Source of the DNA: Mycoplasma sp. CAG:956
GTDB lineage: Bacteria > Bacillota_I > Bacilli_A > RF39 > UBA660
Assembly: GCA_000433475.1 (NCBI GenBank)
Contig: HF993109.1
Location: forward strand, 62,001 to 126,000
Length of the DNA stretch: 64,000 bases
Direction of reading: 5' to 3'
Each line of letters opens with the position of its first letter. Position 1 is the first letter of the stretch. Made by a program: the position numbers and the translations under genes. The notes below the pieces were generated by a model, which was not told where the DNA came from, ran no database searches, and saw only the letters and a list, made by a program, of their open reading frames with translations. This document shows positions 43,761-53,695 of this stretch, piece after piece.

Positions 43761-44958
43761 AGAAAAATTAAAAAAGTTTTTAATAATTTTAAGTTTATAT
43801 ACGATTTTTGTTATCTTTTTAACCTATAGTATTAATAAATATGAATACCAAGTATATAAAGATAATTTTGATACCAAAATAACTAGTATTATTTTAAAAA
43901 TTAAAGAAGATTATCCCAATATTACGGATGAAGAATTATATAATATTTTAAAAAGTTCTAAAAAAAATGGTAAAGTTCTGGAACAATATAGTCTAACTAT
44001 TGATAATAAATCTCTTCTTAAAGAAAATGATAATAAATATCAGCAATTCTTAGTAACTAATATTACGATAGTTTTTATAAGTACCATCTTCCTTATCTTC
44101 TTGTTTTTAAGATTTAATGCTAAAAAAGATCGGGAGATTAATAAAATTACCAAGTGTTTAGAAGAAATAAATAAAAGAAATTATAAAATTGATATAGAAG
44201 AAATGTCGGAAGATGAATTATCTATTTTAAAAAATGAATTATATAAAGTAACTATTAAATTAAAAGAAGATGCGGAAAATTCTAAACAAGCCAAAAAGGA
44301 TTTAAAAGATACTTTAGCTGATATTTCTCATCAATTAAAGACTCCTATTACTTCTATTTTAATTATTTTAGATAATATCATTGATAATCCTGATATGGAT
44401 AAGAATACCAGAGAAGACTTTATAAGAGATATTAAAAGAGAACTTCTTAACATGAACTTTCTTGCTTTAAACCTTCTAAAGTTATCAAAATTAGATTCTA
44501 ATACAGTTCATTTTATAAAAAAAGAGGTTTCTTTAGATGAGATAGTAACCTCTTCTATAAAAAATATTGCTCCTTTATGTGATTTAAAAAATATCACGAT
44601 TATCAAGAATTTAGAACCAGGTATTAAAATTAATTGTGATTTAAATTGGCAAGTAGAGGCTATTACGAATATCTTAAAAAACTGTGTAGAACACTCCAAA
44701 GAAAATAGCAAAATCGATATAACCACCGCTACTAATAAAGTCTATCATAGTATTAAAATAAGAGATTATGGCACCGGAATTAGCAAAAAAGATTTACCTC
44801 ATATCTTTGAAAGATTTTATAAAGGGGAAAGTTCATCTTCCAATAGTATCGGTATCGGTCTTTCTCTTGCCCAAAAGATTATTGAAAGTAACGATGGCCT
44901 TATTAACGTCGAAACTGGTCCTGATGGTACCACTTTTACTATAAAATACTTAATTTAA
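43750..44958 (+). CDS. Sensor histidine kinase
   Basis: 402 residues from ATG 43750, overlapping the response regulator by 11 bp. Helices at about 8-28 and 100-121 flank a short 70-residue external sensor region. Then come a HAMP-like linker, HisKA with His194 in DISHQLKTP, N-box NILKNCVEHSK, and the G-boxes DYGTGIS and GIGLSLAQ. The external domain is larger than in intramembrane-sensing BceS kinases. Confidence 0.92.
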   Translation: MKNKEKLKKFLIILSLYTIFVIFLTYSINKYEYQVYKDNFDTKITSIILKIKEDYPNITDEELYNILKSSKKNGKVLEQYSLTIDNKSLLKENDNKYQQFLVTNITIVFISTIFLIFLFLRFNAKKDREINKITKCLEEINKRNYKIDIEEMSEDELSILKNELYKVTIKLKEDAENSKQAKKDLKDTLADISHQLKTPITSILIILDNIIDNPDMDKNTREDFIRDIKRELLNMNFLALNLLKLSKLDSNTVHFIKKEVSLDEIVTSSIKNIAPLCDLKNITIIKNLEPGIKINCDLNWQVEAITNILKNCVEHSKENSKIDITTATNKVYHSIKIRDYGTGISKKDLPHIFERFYKGESSSSNSIGIGLSLAQKIIESNDGLINVETGPDGTTFTIKYLI

Positions 44959-44972
44959 GAAAGGATAAATTT

Positions 44973-45428
44973 ATGGCAAAATTAACATTAACTATCGATA
45001 CTATTATGTATTATGGCTTAGAACAATATATAGAAAGTCTAGAGGGAGTAAGTAAAGTTTTAATTACTAATAAAACCTATTTAATTATTACTATTACTTA
45101 TGATGATTCTAAAATAGATATAAATACTTTAAAACTAGAAATACTTTTATATTTAAATTTAAGTAAAACACCTAGTATTATTGGTTTTAATAAATATAAA
45201 AAGGGTAATTATAAAGAATATAAGACTTCTATTAATGATTTTTGTTGTGAATACTGTCTTAAAAATATGTTAGAAATTTTACTTAGTAATCCTAATATTA
45301 GTGCGGTTACTACTGATTATAATGCCGATACTTGTAATACTAAAAAACTTAATATGACAATTACTTATAATCTGGATAATACTAATTCTAAAGAGATACT
45401 AAAACTTATTAATAATATTTTAGATTAA
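44973..45428 (+). CDS. HMA-like ferredoxin-fold protein with CCxxC motif
   Basis: 151 residues made of two halves with beta-alpha-beta-beta-alpha-beta spacing. The first (LTLTIDTIMYYGLEQYI) lacks cysteines. The second has C91-C92-E-Y-C95 at the position of the metal-binding CxxC of heavy-metal-associated domains, then LSNPNISAVTTDYN. It would be a cytoplasmic metal chaperone or sensor. Placement 14 bp after the kinase in a module that begins with a CsoR-type repressor supports a metal link. Confidence 0.6.
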   Translation: MAKLTLTIDTIMYYGLEQYIESLEGVSKVLITNKTYLIITITYDDSKIDINTLKLEILLYLNLSKTPSIIGFNKYKKGNYKEYKTSINDFCCEYCLKNMLEILLSNPNISAVTTDYNADTCNTKKLNMTITYNLDNTNSKEILKLINNILD

Positions 45429-45491
45429 TTCTTTTTCAGTTCTAAATACTTATCGCTTTCATAAAATTAGGTAGTAAGAGAGTGTGATAAG

Positions 45492-46967
45492 ATGAAAGAT
45501 AATGTAATAATTCCCTTAGCAACCCGTGGTAATGGGGATATCTATTTAGGAGTAGTAGGAGCAGTTCGTACGGGTAAATCTACTTTTATAAAAAAAGTAA
45601 TCGAAAACTTAATTGTTCCTAATATCGAAGATGAAACTTTAAAGAAAAGATGTTTAGATGAAATTCCGCAGAGTGCTGGCGGCAAAAACATTATGACCAC
45701 AGAGCCTAAATTTGTCCCTAGTAACGGAGCTAATATTAAAATTGAAGACTTTAGTTGCAATGTCAAATTAATTGATTGCGTTGGTTATGTTATTCCTAAT
45801 GCCACAGGTTATGAAGATGAAAATGGTAATCCACGAATGGTTTTAACCCCATGGTTTAATGAAGCTATAAGCTTTCAAGAAGCCGCTGCCATTGGTACTG
45901 AAAAAGTTATTAAAGACCATTCAACTATTGGTATTGTGGTAACAACCGATGGTTCTATTGGTGAGTTAAAAAGAAGTGATTATATCGAAGCCGAGGCTCG
46001 TGTAATAAATGAATTAAAAGGCTTAGGTAAACCTTTCATTGTTATTTTAAATAGTAAAAATCCAAGTAGTAATGAATGCTTAAATATCGCCAAAGAAATT
46101 AAAGAAAACTATGATGTTCCCGTTATGCCATTATCAGTTCTTGATATGCGTGAGGCTGACATCTATGAAGTATTAAAAACTGCCCTTTATGAATACCCAG
46201 TTTTAGATATTGAATTTTCTATTCCCGAATGGGTATCTATCTTAGATAATAAAAATGAAATTAAAAAACATTACTTAGAGCTTATTAGAAATAGTACTTT
46301 AGAAATTAGAAAGTTAAAAGATGTTGATAATTTAATTACTTACTTTGAAAATTCTAAATATATTAATAAAGCCTATATTAGTAAATTAGACAGTGGTACT
46401 GGAACGGTTATGGTTAATTTAGATTCTTCTGATGAACTTTATAATGATACCTTAAAAGAATTTATTGGTAGTGAGGTTACCACCAAAGCCTCGATGTTAA
46501 AAGTATTTGCAACTTATAAAGATAATAAAGAAGAACTAGACGGTATTAAATGTGCTCTAAAACAAGCCAGGTCAACTGGTTATGGTATTGTTTATCCAAG
46601 TCTAAAAGATATGAAACTAGATACTCCAGAAGTAATAAAACAAGGTAGCAGATATGGCGTTAAATTACGTGCCGTTGCTTCTTCCCTACATTTAATCCGT
46701 GTCGATGTTGCCTCAACTTTTGAACCAATCATTGGTAGTGAACTTCAAAGTAAAGAATTAATTAACTATATCATGAAAGATTATGAAACGGATCCCCAAA
46801 GCATTTGGAAGAGTGAAATATTTGGTCGTAGCTTAGATACTATCGTTCAAGAAGGTATTCAAGCTAAATTATCCATAATGCCAGAAAATACCCGTTATAA
46901 ACTAAGTCAAACCGTTACCAAAATAGTTAATAAAGGTGCTAATAACTTAATAGCTATAGTTATTTAA
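45492..46967 (+). CDS. spoIVA: Stage IV sporulation protein A (coat morphogenetic ATPase)
   Basis: A 491-residue protein that polymerises on the forespore surface using ATP and recruits the coat. The P-loop is GAVRTGKS at 23-30. TTEPKFVP, LIDCVGYVIPNA, GYEDENGNPRMV and TPWFNEAISFQEAA are strongly conserved SpoIVA strings. The C-terminal anchoring part is complete. A CATAAAAT box at 45460-45467 resembles a sigma-E -10. Its intactness is the best evidence that the lineage can sporulate. Confidence 0.95.
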   Translation: MKDNVIIPLATRGNGDIYLGVVGAVRTGKSTFIKKVIENLIVPNIEDETLKKRCLDEIPQSAGGKNIMTTEPKFVPSNGANIKIEDFSCNVKLIDCVGYVIPNATGYEDENGNPRMVLTPWFNEAISFQEAAAIGTEKVIKDHSTIGIVVTTDGSIGELKRSDYIEAEARVINELKGLGKPFIVILNSKNPSSNECLNIAKEIKENYDVPVMPLSVLDMREADIYEVLKTALYEYPVLDIEFSIPEWVSILDNKNEIKKHYLELIRNSTLEIRKLKDVDNLITYFENSKYINKAYISKLDSGTGTVMVNLDSSDELYNDTLKEFIGSEVTTKASMLKVFATYKDNKEELDGIKCALKQARSTGYGIVYPSLKDMKLDTPEVIKQGSRYGVKLRAVASSLHLIRVDVASTFEPIIGSELQSKELINYIMKDYETDPQSIWKSEIFGRSLDTIVQEGIQAKLSIMPENTRYKLSQTVTKIVNKGANNLIAIVI

Positions 46968-47132
46968 AAAACATTATTAATTTAAAATGTAACAATCGAA
47001 TTAAAACTAATTATTTTTAAGAAATAGTATTATAACTAAAATCATCTTATTATTTCCAAATGTCCTTTTAATAATGCTAAAAGTGTCTAGTATGTGTCAA
47101 TTCAAAATTTTGAAATTTACTCAAAATAACCT
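46968..47132. other. Gene-free spacer after spoIVA
   Basis: AT-rich, with no ORF having a start and ribosome-binding site and no clear repeat. The spoIVA terminator may be the hairpin at 47133. Confidence 0.4.
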
Positions 47133-47169
47133 AAAAAAGCTCTAAAATTACCAAAAATGAGCTTTTTTT
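47133..47169 (+). terminator. Terminator between spoIVA and hup
   Basis: aaaaaagctc / gagctttttt with a 16-base loop, continuing into seven T's. Confidence 0.8.
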
Positions 47170-47291
47170 ATCTATTTTTGCTATAAATTAACTAATTTTC
47201 CTTGATTTACCTAGGAATATTGTGCTAAAGTCTAATTGTAAGGATTGTAGTCCTTATAACATAATTTACATTATAATAGGAGGACAAAATT

Positions 47292-47564
47292 ATGGGAAAA
47301 ACTGAATTAGTTGAATTTATTGCTGCTAAAGCTGGTTTATCAAAAGCTGATGCTCTTCGTGCTGTAGATGCTTTTGTTGAAGGTGTAGTAGAAGGACTTA
47401 AAAAAGAAGGAAAGGTTACATTAGTTGGTTTTGGTACATTTGCTGCTAAAAAACGTGATGCTAGAGATGGAATCAACCCATTAACTAAAGAACCATTACA
47501 TATTCCTGCTAAGACTGTTGCATCATTCAAGGCTGGATCTAAATTAAAAGATGCTTTAAACTAA
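47292..47564 (+). CDS. hup: HU-family DNA-binding protein
   Basis: 90 residues beginning MGKTELVEFIA, with the HU signature GFGTFAAKKRDARDG and the DNA-binding arm ending FKAGSKLKDALN. HU bends and compacts DNA. AGGAGG precedes the ATG. The leader from about 47230 contains two small hairpins (taagga/tcctta at 47238-47256; ttataa/ttataa just before the ribosome-binding site) and may tune translation. Codon choice is strongly biased, as expected for an abundant protein. Confidence 0.96.
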   Translation: MGKTELVEFIAAKAGLSKADALRAVDAFVEGVVEGLKKEGKVTLVGFGTFAAKKRDARDGINPLTKEPLHIPAKTVASFKAGSKLKDALN

Positions 47565-47575
47565 TTTAATTTGAA

Positions 47576-47609
47576 GGACTGATTAAGATTTCTAATCGGT
47601 CTTTTTTTT
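47576..47609 (+). terminator. Terminator after hup
   Basis: gactgatta / taatcggtc, 9 bp with one G-U, then eight T's. Confidence 0.88.
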
Positions 47610-47654
47610 CTAAATTTTTTATGCTATACTTTATGAGAATAGGAGTGTGAAGTT

Positions 47655-49430
47655 GTGAAAAACAAAAAAGGTTTTACAATTCCTGAGTTATTGGCAGTTA
47701 TTGTCATTTTAGGAATTTTAATAACCATATCAATAGGGGTTTATAATGGTATTAGTAAAAGATTAAAAGAAAATAATTTAAATACTAAAATTGCTTATTT
47801 TAAAGAGAAAGCTTTAGAATATGCTTCAGAAGAAAATATAAGTGATGAAACAATAAGCTTAAATTATCTTCTTAAATTAGGATATGTCAGTGCCGAGTAT
47901 CCGGAAAACCCAGAAAGAGAAAGAATTGGTAATCCCCTTACTGGTGGTTTTCTTGATTGTATGAACTTTACAATAACTAAAGATTTAGATAATTATACAG
48001 CCACATATGACCTTGAAGGCAGTTGTGATTTAGTTGATCAAGAGACCACTATGGAAGAAATTAGTATTGAAAAATACATAAAAAGAGATAATACTTACAT
48101 AAAAATAACTAATGAGTGGGTTAATGAACCAGTTTATTTATTAGTTAAATTCCTTAATATCAATAAATATCAAGTAATTGATGATAATTTTAATTATACA
48201 ATAGGTGGTAATGAAACTAATAAAAAGGGTATATATTGTTCTAATTTAACAGATAATGATAATCCTTTAGAAAATTGTTATAATGTTAATATTGTTGATA
48301 CTAATTATATTTATAATAATAATATTAAAGTTAGAATGAACTTAAAAAACAATACTGGAGATAATAAAGCTTTCAAAATATCTCGTGAAGCTTTAATAAA
48401 AATAGATAAAGCCCTACCAACAGTAACCATTGATTATGATAACCGTTATACAACTGGTAGCATAAAAATAACTTTAAATGGTAATGATTCCAATGGCTCA
48501 GGAATTGCCGGCTATTACTTTGGACAAACAAAACCAGAAAATGATGATATCTTTAGTTCAGAAAACATTTATGCTGCTCATTCTAATGGTACTTATTATG
48601 CTTATACAAAAGATAATGCTGGTAATATTTCCTTAGAACAAACAATAAATGTTGATAACATTGATAGAACTGGTCCGGATGGATTTGTATCTAGTTATGG
48701 TCGTAGTAAATGGTCAATAGATGATTTTACCTTTACCTTTGGCTGTAAAAAAGATAATAAAACTGGTTGTGCTAACGAAATAACTTATACTATTACGGAT
48801 ATTACCGATAATAGAAATAAAGTTCTTGCCAATAACGTTCATCTTAATACGCCTCAAGCTACCTACACAGTTACGGCTCCAAGTAATGATTATGTAACTA
48901 CCGTAACTTTAAAATACACTATCAAGGATAATTTAGGCAATGAAGAAAAATATGGCTATGATACACCAATTAAGATAAATACTTATATTGATAGAGTCGT
49001 TCCAAAGATGAAAATAAATTATAGTAAATCAGCCGACCGTGGTTTTTTATGGCGTCTTAAAGGCTATAATTTCTACTTTAATATGAGTATTGAGCATATC
49101 GGACCAAGTGGCATTGGCACGCAAGGATATACAAAAAGCTTTAATAGTGCTAATGACCTAAAAAATTATACCAACGAACAATTAAATAGATACTTTACTA
49201 CCAGTGGTTCATACCATGTCTATCTTACTAAAAAAAAGAAAGCAACTGTAATTGGCAGGTTAGTATCCGGTAGCGGTTCTGTTTACTATGATTCTTATGG
49301 TATAACTGGACGTGGATGTACAAATTACTTAGGCTGGACTGTCGGAGGTGCCATAATAGGAGCTATCTTTGCCCCAGGCTGGGCAATAATTGGTGGCTTA
49401 ATAGGATGGGGAATATGTAATGCAAGCTAA
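47655..49430 (+). CDS. Type IV pilin-like protein with glycine-zipper C-terminus
   Basis: 591 residues from GTG 47655 (AGGAG upstream). A class III prepilin signal, KKGFTIPELLAVIVILGIL, has Glu at +5 of the mature protein. The middle has Ig-like or Big-type beta repeats around 250-460. The last 35 residues hold a second hydrophobic segment, GGAIIGAIFAPGWAIIGG, a glycine-zipper pattern like that of pore-forming bacteriocins. It overlaps the next gene by 11 bp. No pilus assembly genes are in the window. Confidence 0.75.
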   Translation: MKNKKGFTIPELLAVIVILGILITISIGVYNGISKRLKENNLNTKIAYFKEKALEYASEENISDETISLNYLLKLGYVSAEYPENPERERIGNPLTGGFLDCMNFTITKDLDNYTATYDLEGSCDLVDQETTMEEISIEKYIKRDNTYIKITNEWVNEPVYLLVKFLNINKYQVIDDNFNYTIGGNETNKKGIYCSNLTDNDNPLENCYNVNIVDTNYIYNNNIKVRMNLKNNTGDNKAFKISREALIKIDKALPTVTIDYDNRYTTGSIKITLNGNDSNGSGIAGYYFGQTKPENDDIFSSENIYAAHSNGTYYAYTKDNAGNISLEQTINVDNIDRTGPDGFVSSYGRSKWSIDDFTFTFGCKKDNKTGCANEITYTITDITDNRNKVLANNVHLNTPQATYTVTAPSNDYVTTVTLKYTIKDNLGNEEKYGYDTPIKINTYIDRVVPKMKINYSKSADRGFLWRLKGYNFYFNMSIEHIGPSGIGTQGYTKSFNSANDLKNYTNEQLNRYFTTSGSYHVYLTKKKKATVIGRLVSGSGSVYYDSYGITGRGCTNYLGWTVGGAIIGAIFAPGWAIIGGLIGWGICNAS

Positions 49431-50784
49431 AAAAAATAAATTAATAATTTTAATACCAATTATACTAGTTGTTATTTTAGGAATAATCTTAATATGTCAA
49501 AATAATAAACTTAAGTATTTTAAAGAAGTAACTAATTCTACCTTTAATCTTATAGAAAACATAAGTGAAAAAACTAAAAAAATTCCCATAATAAACAATA
49601 ATTATAATAATATAAGATTAAACTTAAAAGATAATAATATAGCTCAAGAAGAAATAAATGCTAATCTTTATCTTGATTATGCTAACAATTATTTAAAGTT
49701 AGATGGCAATATAATAAATAATACTAATAAAATATTTGATGGTAGTTTTATCTTTCAAGATAATAAAACATATTTTGATTTGAAAAACATCTTAGAGGGA
49801 ACCTATGAATTTAATTATGACTTAACTGATTGTGATGATGAAACCTGTAAAGATTCTAGTTATTATTTAAGTGACTTATTAAGTAATACCCTAAATAATA
49901 TGAAAATAAATAATAGCAACTTGGAAGGCACAATTAAAACATTAAGAAAAACCGTTCTAAGTTCTCTTGATAAAAGATACGTTGATAAAAGAAAAATAAC
50001 TACTTCTAATGATACTTATACAAGATATTCTTATATCTTAAATAGTTATTCTTTAAATAAATTAATAACTAAAATAGATAGTAATACTAAATTAAAAGAT
50101 GAAATATTTAATATCTTTGGTAGCATCTTAAATACCCTAGATATTACTAAATCTAATTTTAAAGAAGCTTTATTAAATAATGATACTAATCTTGGCACTT
50201 TAACTTTAAATGTTAAAAATAATAAGATTAAAAAAGTAACATTAAATCTTACTAATAATCTCGAATTAATAGTTAATATTAACGATAAAAATAACGTCAT
50301 TGAATATAAAGATGCTACGACAAATGGTACTATTACTTACAATAAAGAAAATAATAATATTATTGTTAAATTATTTGATAATAATTATAATGCTATTGAC
50401 TTAGATATGACTTTAAAAAGTGATAGGCAAGTAATAAAATATGGTATTTATAATGATAATAAGAAGACAATTGGTACTTTAACTAATACTATTAATAATA
50501 GTAGTGATATGGTAAGTGGTCTCCTAAATATAAAAACTTCTGATTTTGATTTTGATATTACCTATGAGTTTACAAACCAAAATAATGAAATACACAAAAT
50601 TACAGATTTCAAAAAATTAGATGATCTAAGTGAAGAACAAATAAATGAAATAATTACTAACTTTGAAAGTACAATTGATACCAAAATTGTAAATAAGTTA
50701 ATGACTTCTTTAGAAAAAATATTTGATTTAGTTCCTGATAATTCTAATGATGAAATAATTATTGAAGATAATTTATATAACTAG
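49420..50784 (+). CDS. Membrane-anchored extracytoplasmic protein, unknown
   Basis: 454 residues. A single signal anchor (LIILIPIILVVILGIILIC, 8-26) precedes a large Asn/Lys-rich beta-rich external domain with repeated strands and an isolated Cys pair (DCDDETC). The start lies inside the pilin-like gene, 11-bp overlap, so the two are made together. I do not recognise the domain. It may be a chaperone, receptor or immunity partner of the upstream protein. Confidence 0.65.
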   Translation: MQAKKNKLIILIPIILVVILGIILICQNNKLKYFKEVTNSTFNLIENISEKTKKIPIINNNYNNIRLNLKDNNIAQEEINANLYLDYANNYLKLDGNIINNTNKIFDGSFIFQDNKTYFDLKNILEGTYEFNYDLTDCDDETCKDSSYYLSDLLSNTLNNMKINNSNLEGTIKTLRKTVLSSLDKRYVDKRKITTSNDTYTRYSYILNSYSLNKLITKIDSNTKLKDEIFNIFGSILNTLDITKSNFKEALLNNDTNLGTLTLNVKNNKIKKVTLNLTNNLELIVNINDKNNVIEYKDATTNGTITYNKENNNIIVKLFDNNYNAIDLDMTLKSDRQVIKYGIYNDNKKTIGTLTNTINNSSDMVSGLLNIKTSDFDFDITYEFTNQNNEIHKITDFKKLDDLSEEQINEIITNFESTIDTKIVNKLMTSLEKIFDLVPDNSNDEIIIEDNLYN

Positions 50785-50816
50785 TATATACTAAAGTAAG
50801 AAAGACTAATTTATAA

Positions 50817-50892
50817 ACTGTCCAACTTTTGGGGTTCTGTTCATTTAGACATATAAAAAACTCGTTTCTATTTTGTCCAAGAAACGGGGTTC
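50817..50892. mobile_element. Possible IS3-family terminal remnant
   Basis: ctgtccaacttttggggttc resembles terminal sequences of IS150-type elements. A 9-bp stem ctcgtttct/agaaacggg (50861-50888) follows, ending ggggttcat. No transposase frame is present, so at most a solo end remains. It marks the left side of the accessory cassette at 51033-54034. Confidence 0.4.
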
Positions 50893-51032
50893 ATATCAAA
50901 AGCTGTATTTTGTGTAATAATAATTTATAAAATTATTTAAAACAATGTAAAAAATGCTATAACATTTATTAAATAGTAGAGTATATTTCATTTTTAAGAT
51001 GTAATATGCTCTTTTTTGATTGGAGGTAAAAG

Positions 51033-53693
51033 ATGAACATAGAAGAATTATTGAAAAATGTTTATAATTTTATTGTTTGGATGAACGTAAATATTTTTGA
51101 ACCTCTAAATGGAAGTGTGAGAATAGATGCGTTTGTTGGAATAGTCGGAGTATTAGTAGCAATTGTAATATTTATTGCGGAGACGATGAATGATAAAAAA
51201 GTAGAAACACAAAAAAGATTTGTTTTAGAAAAAACCAAAATGAAAAGTATCATGACTTTTTCAATCTTTATATTATCATTGTGTATCATAAAGGAAATAA
51301 TACCATATAATGAGGAATGTACTGATTTATTTAAAATTTTGTTTTTTGCAATAGAATTATTATTAAATATTTTTATTTGTTGTTCTATTTGGTTGACAAT
51401 CAAACTTTTTGGGATAGCAATTAAGCTTAATACTGATAGTGACTATTTCTTTACTGAATATGATAAATATATCGAAAAAAGACTTATTGAAATTCATAAT
51501 AGAAATATTAGAAATTCAAGTAAAAAATTAAAGAATGAATCTATAAATAAATTTGTGAAAGAAAATAAAAAATATCTTTCTTTTGATGTGGAAAATTCAG
51601 ATGACTATATTCCAATAAAAGCAAATAAAAGTGGGATATTTAAATCATATAGTTGTAGATCATTGCAAGCAATAATCGATAAAATAGAAGAAGAAAATAG
51701 AAAAAGAAAAGAACTTATAGTATATTCAAAACCTCTAATTATTCTTAATCTGAAAGGTGGGGAAAAAATAAATAGGGGTGTGACAATTGCTTATTGTAGA
51801 AGTGAAATTATAAATTATGAAGATAGTATAAGAAATTCATGTTTATTAAATGATAGTATTCCTTTTCTTGATAATGAAATTAATTTAATAATTAATGACC
51901 TATTTGCTTTAGCAGAAAGTAATCTGGATGATAATTTTGATTCAAATAGTAGACTATTTAATTTTTATAACTTTTTGTATAAAAATGATATGAGATCTTT
52001 ATTAGATATTTCATATGAACATATAAGAAAAATATATATTAAATGTTATAAAGATATACACAAAAATAAAGAATTAGCCAACTTTTTAAGCTCATTAGCT
52101 AGTTTAGCTTATTCTAACGAGGATTATGAAAGGTATAGATTTTTAAATAATTATATTTATTATTGTTATGCTGAACAGTTAAATATTACTGATGACGTTA
52201 GAAAGACTTCATATGACTTTACTAATTCATTATTTAGATATGATTATTATTCTATAAAAGAAAATAGTGATTCTATATATTATGATGTTTTACTATCAAA
52301 TTTAATGAATTTCTTATTTGATTTAATAATAAAAAAAGAATTTAAAGCAATCAATGATTTATTTAATAATGTTGTTTTCGATTATAATGGATTTATTGAT
52401 GGTGAACCAGATTCATACGATATTATTAAGATTCAATTTTCATTTGGATTTATATACGGATTAATTATTCTATCAAATAAAGATATATTTAATGATGATG
52501 ATAAAAATGAATTAAAAAAATTAATAAATTATATCAAGAGTAATTTTGTTGATTTTTATAGTCAGAATGAAGCTGTAGAATATTTCAAGAAGTATTATAA
52601 TTCAAATTCTAATGTCCAGGATGTATATTATCATTTTGATTTTAAATTTGAAAATAAGGAGTATAGAAATTCATGGTCTGGTATTCATGTTGATGATATA
52701 TTTATTTTGAAAGAATTTATTTATATGTTTGATATAAAATATTCAAACTCTGAAGATGTAAATCTTGCATTAGTTTCAAAAGATAACAAATATTTTTATG
52801 AAAGATTATTAGACACAGTTAAGTCAGACGAAAAAAGTAAGATAGATATTATATTAGATATTAATTTCGATAAAAAATCTCTAATAAATCTTTTAGAAAA
52901 ATTGGTATCGGAATGTAAAAAAGCTGAAATTGAATTCATTAAAAATAACAAAATTAGTGTTGAAAAAACTGATAGTTTCAAAAATGCTATTTTTAAGGAA
53001 ATAGAAAATGGAAATGAATTGACTTTGTATTTAAAAGATAATAATAAGTATTCAATTATAAATAAAAGAAATAAAAGATTATTTGGCTTTAATCAAATAA
53101 TAGGAAGAGAATTATTTTTTGATGATGTTTATGGATTAAATAATATATCTAAAGATTATGGACGTGCTATTCTTACTGGCATCTCAAAAGATTATCTAAA
53201 AAAATTGGATAGTATATCGGAAGTTATCAAGGGAGATTTTGTAAAATATATAGACAATTTGAATAAAAAAGAAAAATTTGTAATCATTACAAGTCCTTCT
53301 AATTGGAGAATTTTAAATTTAAATAACTTTAGTGATAAAACCATAGATATAAATGGTAGAAAATTAGATTTAATAAAGATACCCAAAGCAAGAGATATCT
53401 ATTTAATTAAGAAAAAAGATTTGCCAAAAGTTGATATGTTTGAACCAGATATAAAAGAATCAGGGATTCATTTAAATGGAGTATATTATAATCTTATAGA
53501 TTGTTCAACTGATGAAAAAACAAGAAAAGAAGTGCAAAAAAATACAAAATGGCTAGAAGAAAAAGGAAATGAGCAAGATCAAATAGAATATTTGAAAGGA
53601 AACTGCGTTTTTAAGTTATTTATATCTCCTTCAATAAGAAAAATTCCAAATTCTAAATGCTATAAGTTCGTTATAAAAGAAGGAGATAAATAA
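51033..53693 (+). CDS. Large membrane-anchored protein, unknown
   Basis: 886 residues. Three membrane segments lie in the first 130 residues (about 35-53, 70-88, 97-122). They precede a 750-residue cytoplasmic region that is Asp/Asn/Lys-rich and mostly helical to about 580, with a mixed C-terminal part (NEKDKF-like beta strands, KFVIITSPSNWRIL). No catalytic motif could be identified. TTGGAGG before the ATG is a good ribosome-binding site. Base and codon use are looser than in neighbours, and it lies between an IS-like remnant and a truncated spoVAD, suggesting recent acquisition. Membrane-tethered large proteins of this kind are common in defence loci, but no such role is shown. Confidence 0.6.
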   Translation: MNIEELLKNVYNFIVWMNVNIFEPLNGSVRIDAFVGIVGVLVAIVIFIAETMNDKKVETQKRFVLEKTKMKSIMTFSIFILSLCIIKEIIPYNEECTDLFKILFFAIELLLNIFICCSIWLTIKLFGIAIKLNTDSDYFFTEYDKYIEKRLIEIHNRNIRNSSKKLKNESINKFVKENKKYLSFDVENSDDYIPIKANKSGIFKSYSCRSLQAIIDKIEEENRKRKELIVYSKPLIILNLKGGEKINRGVTIAYCRSEIINYEDSIRNSCLLNDSIPFLDNEINLIINDLFALAESNLDDNFDSNSRLFNFYNFLYKNDMRSLLDISYEHIRKIYIKCYKDIHKNKELANFLSSLASLAYSNEDYERYRFLNNYIYYCYAEQLNITDDVRKTSYDFTNSLFRYDYYSIKENSDSIYYDVLLSNLMNFLFDLIIKKEFKAINDLFNNVVFDYNGFIDGEPDSYDIIKIQFSFGFIYGLIILSNKDIFNDDDKNELKKLINYIKSNFVDFYSQNEAVEYFKKYYNSNSNVQDVYYHFDFKFENKEYRNSWSGIHVDDIFILKEFIYMFDIKYSNSEDVNLALVSKDNKYFYERLLDTVKSDEKSKIDIILDINFDKKSLINLLEKLVSECKKAEIEFIKNNKISVEKTDSFKNAIFKEIENGNELTLYLKDNNKYSIINKRNKRLFGFNQIIGRELFFDDVYGLNNISKDYGRAILTGISKDYLKKLDSISEVIKGDFVKYIDNLNKKEKFVIITSPSNWRILNLNNFSDKTIDINGRKLDLIKIPKARDIYLIKKKDLPKVDMFEPDIKESGIHLNGVYYNLIDCSTDEKTRKEVQKNTKWLEEKGNEQDQIEYLKGNCVFKLFISPSIRKIPNSKCYKFVIKEGDK

Positions 53694-53695
53694 TA

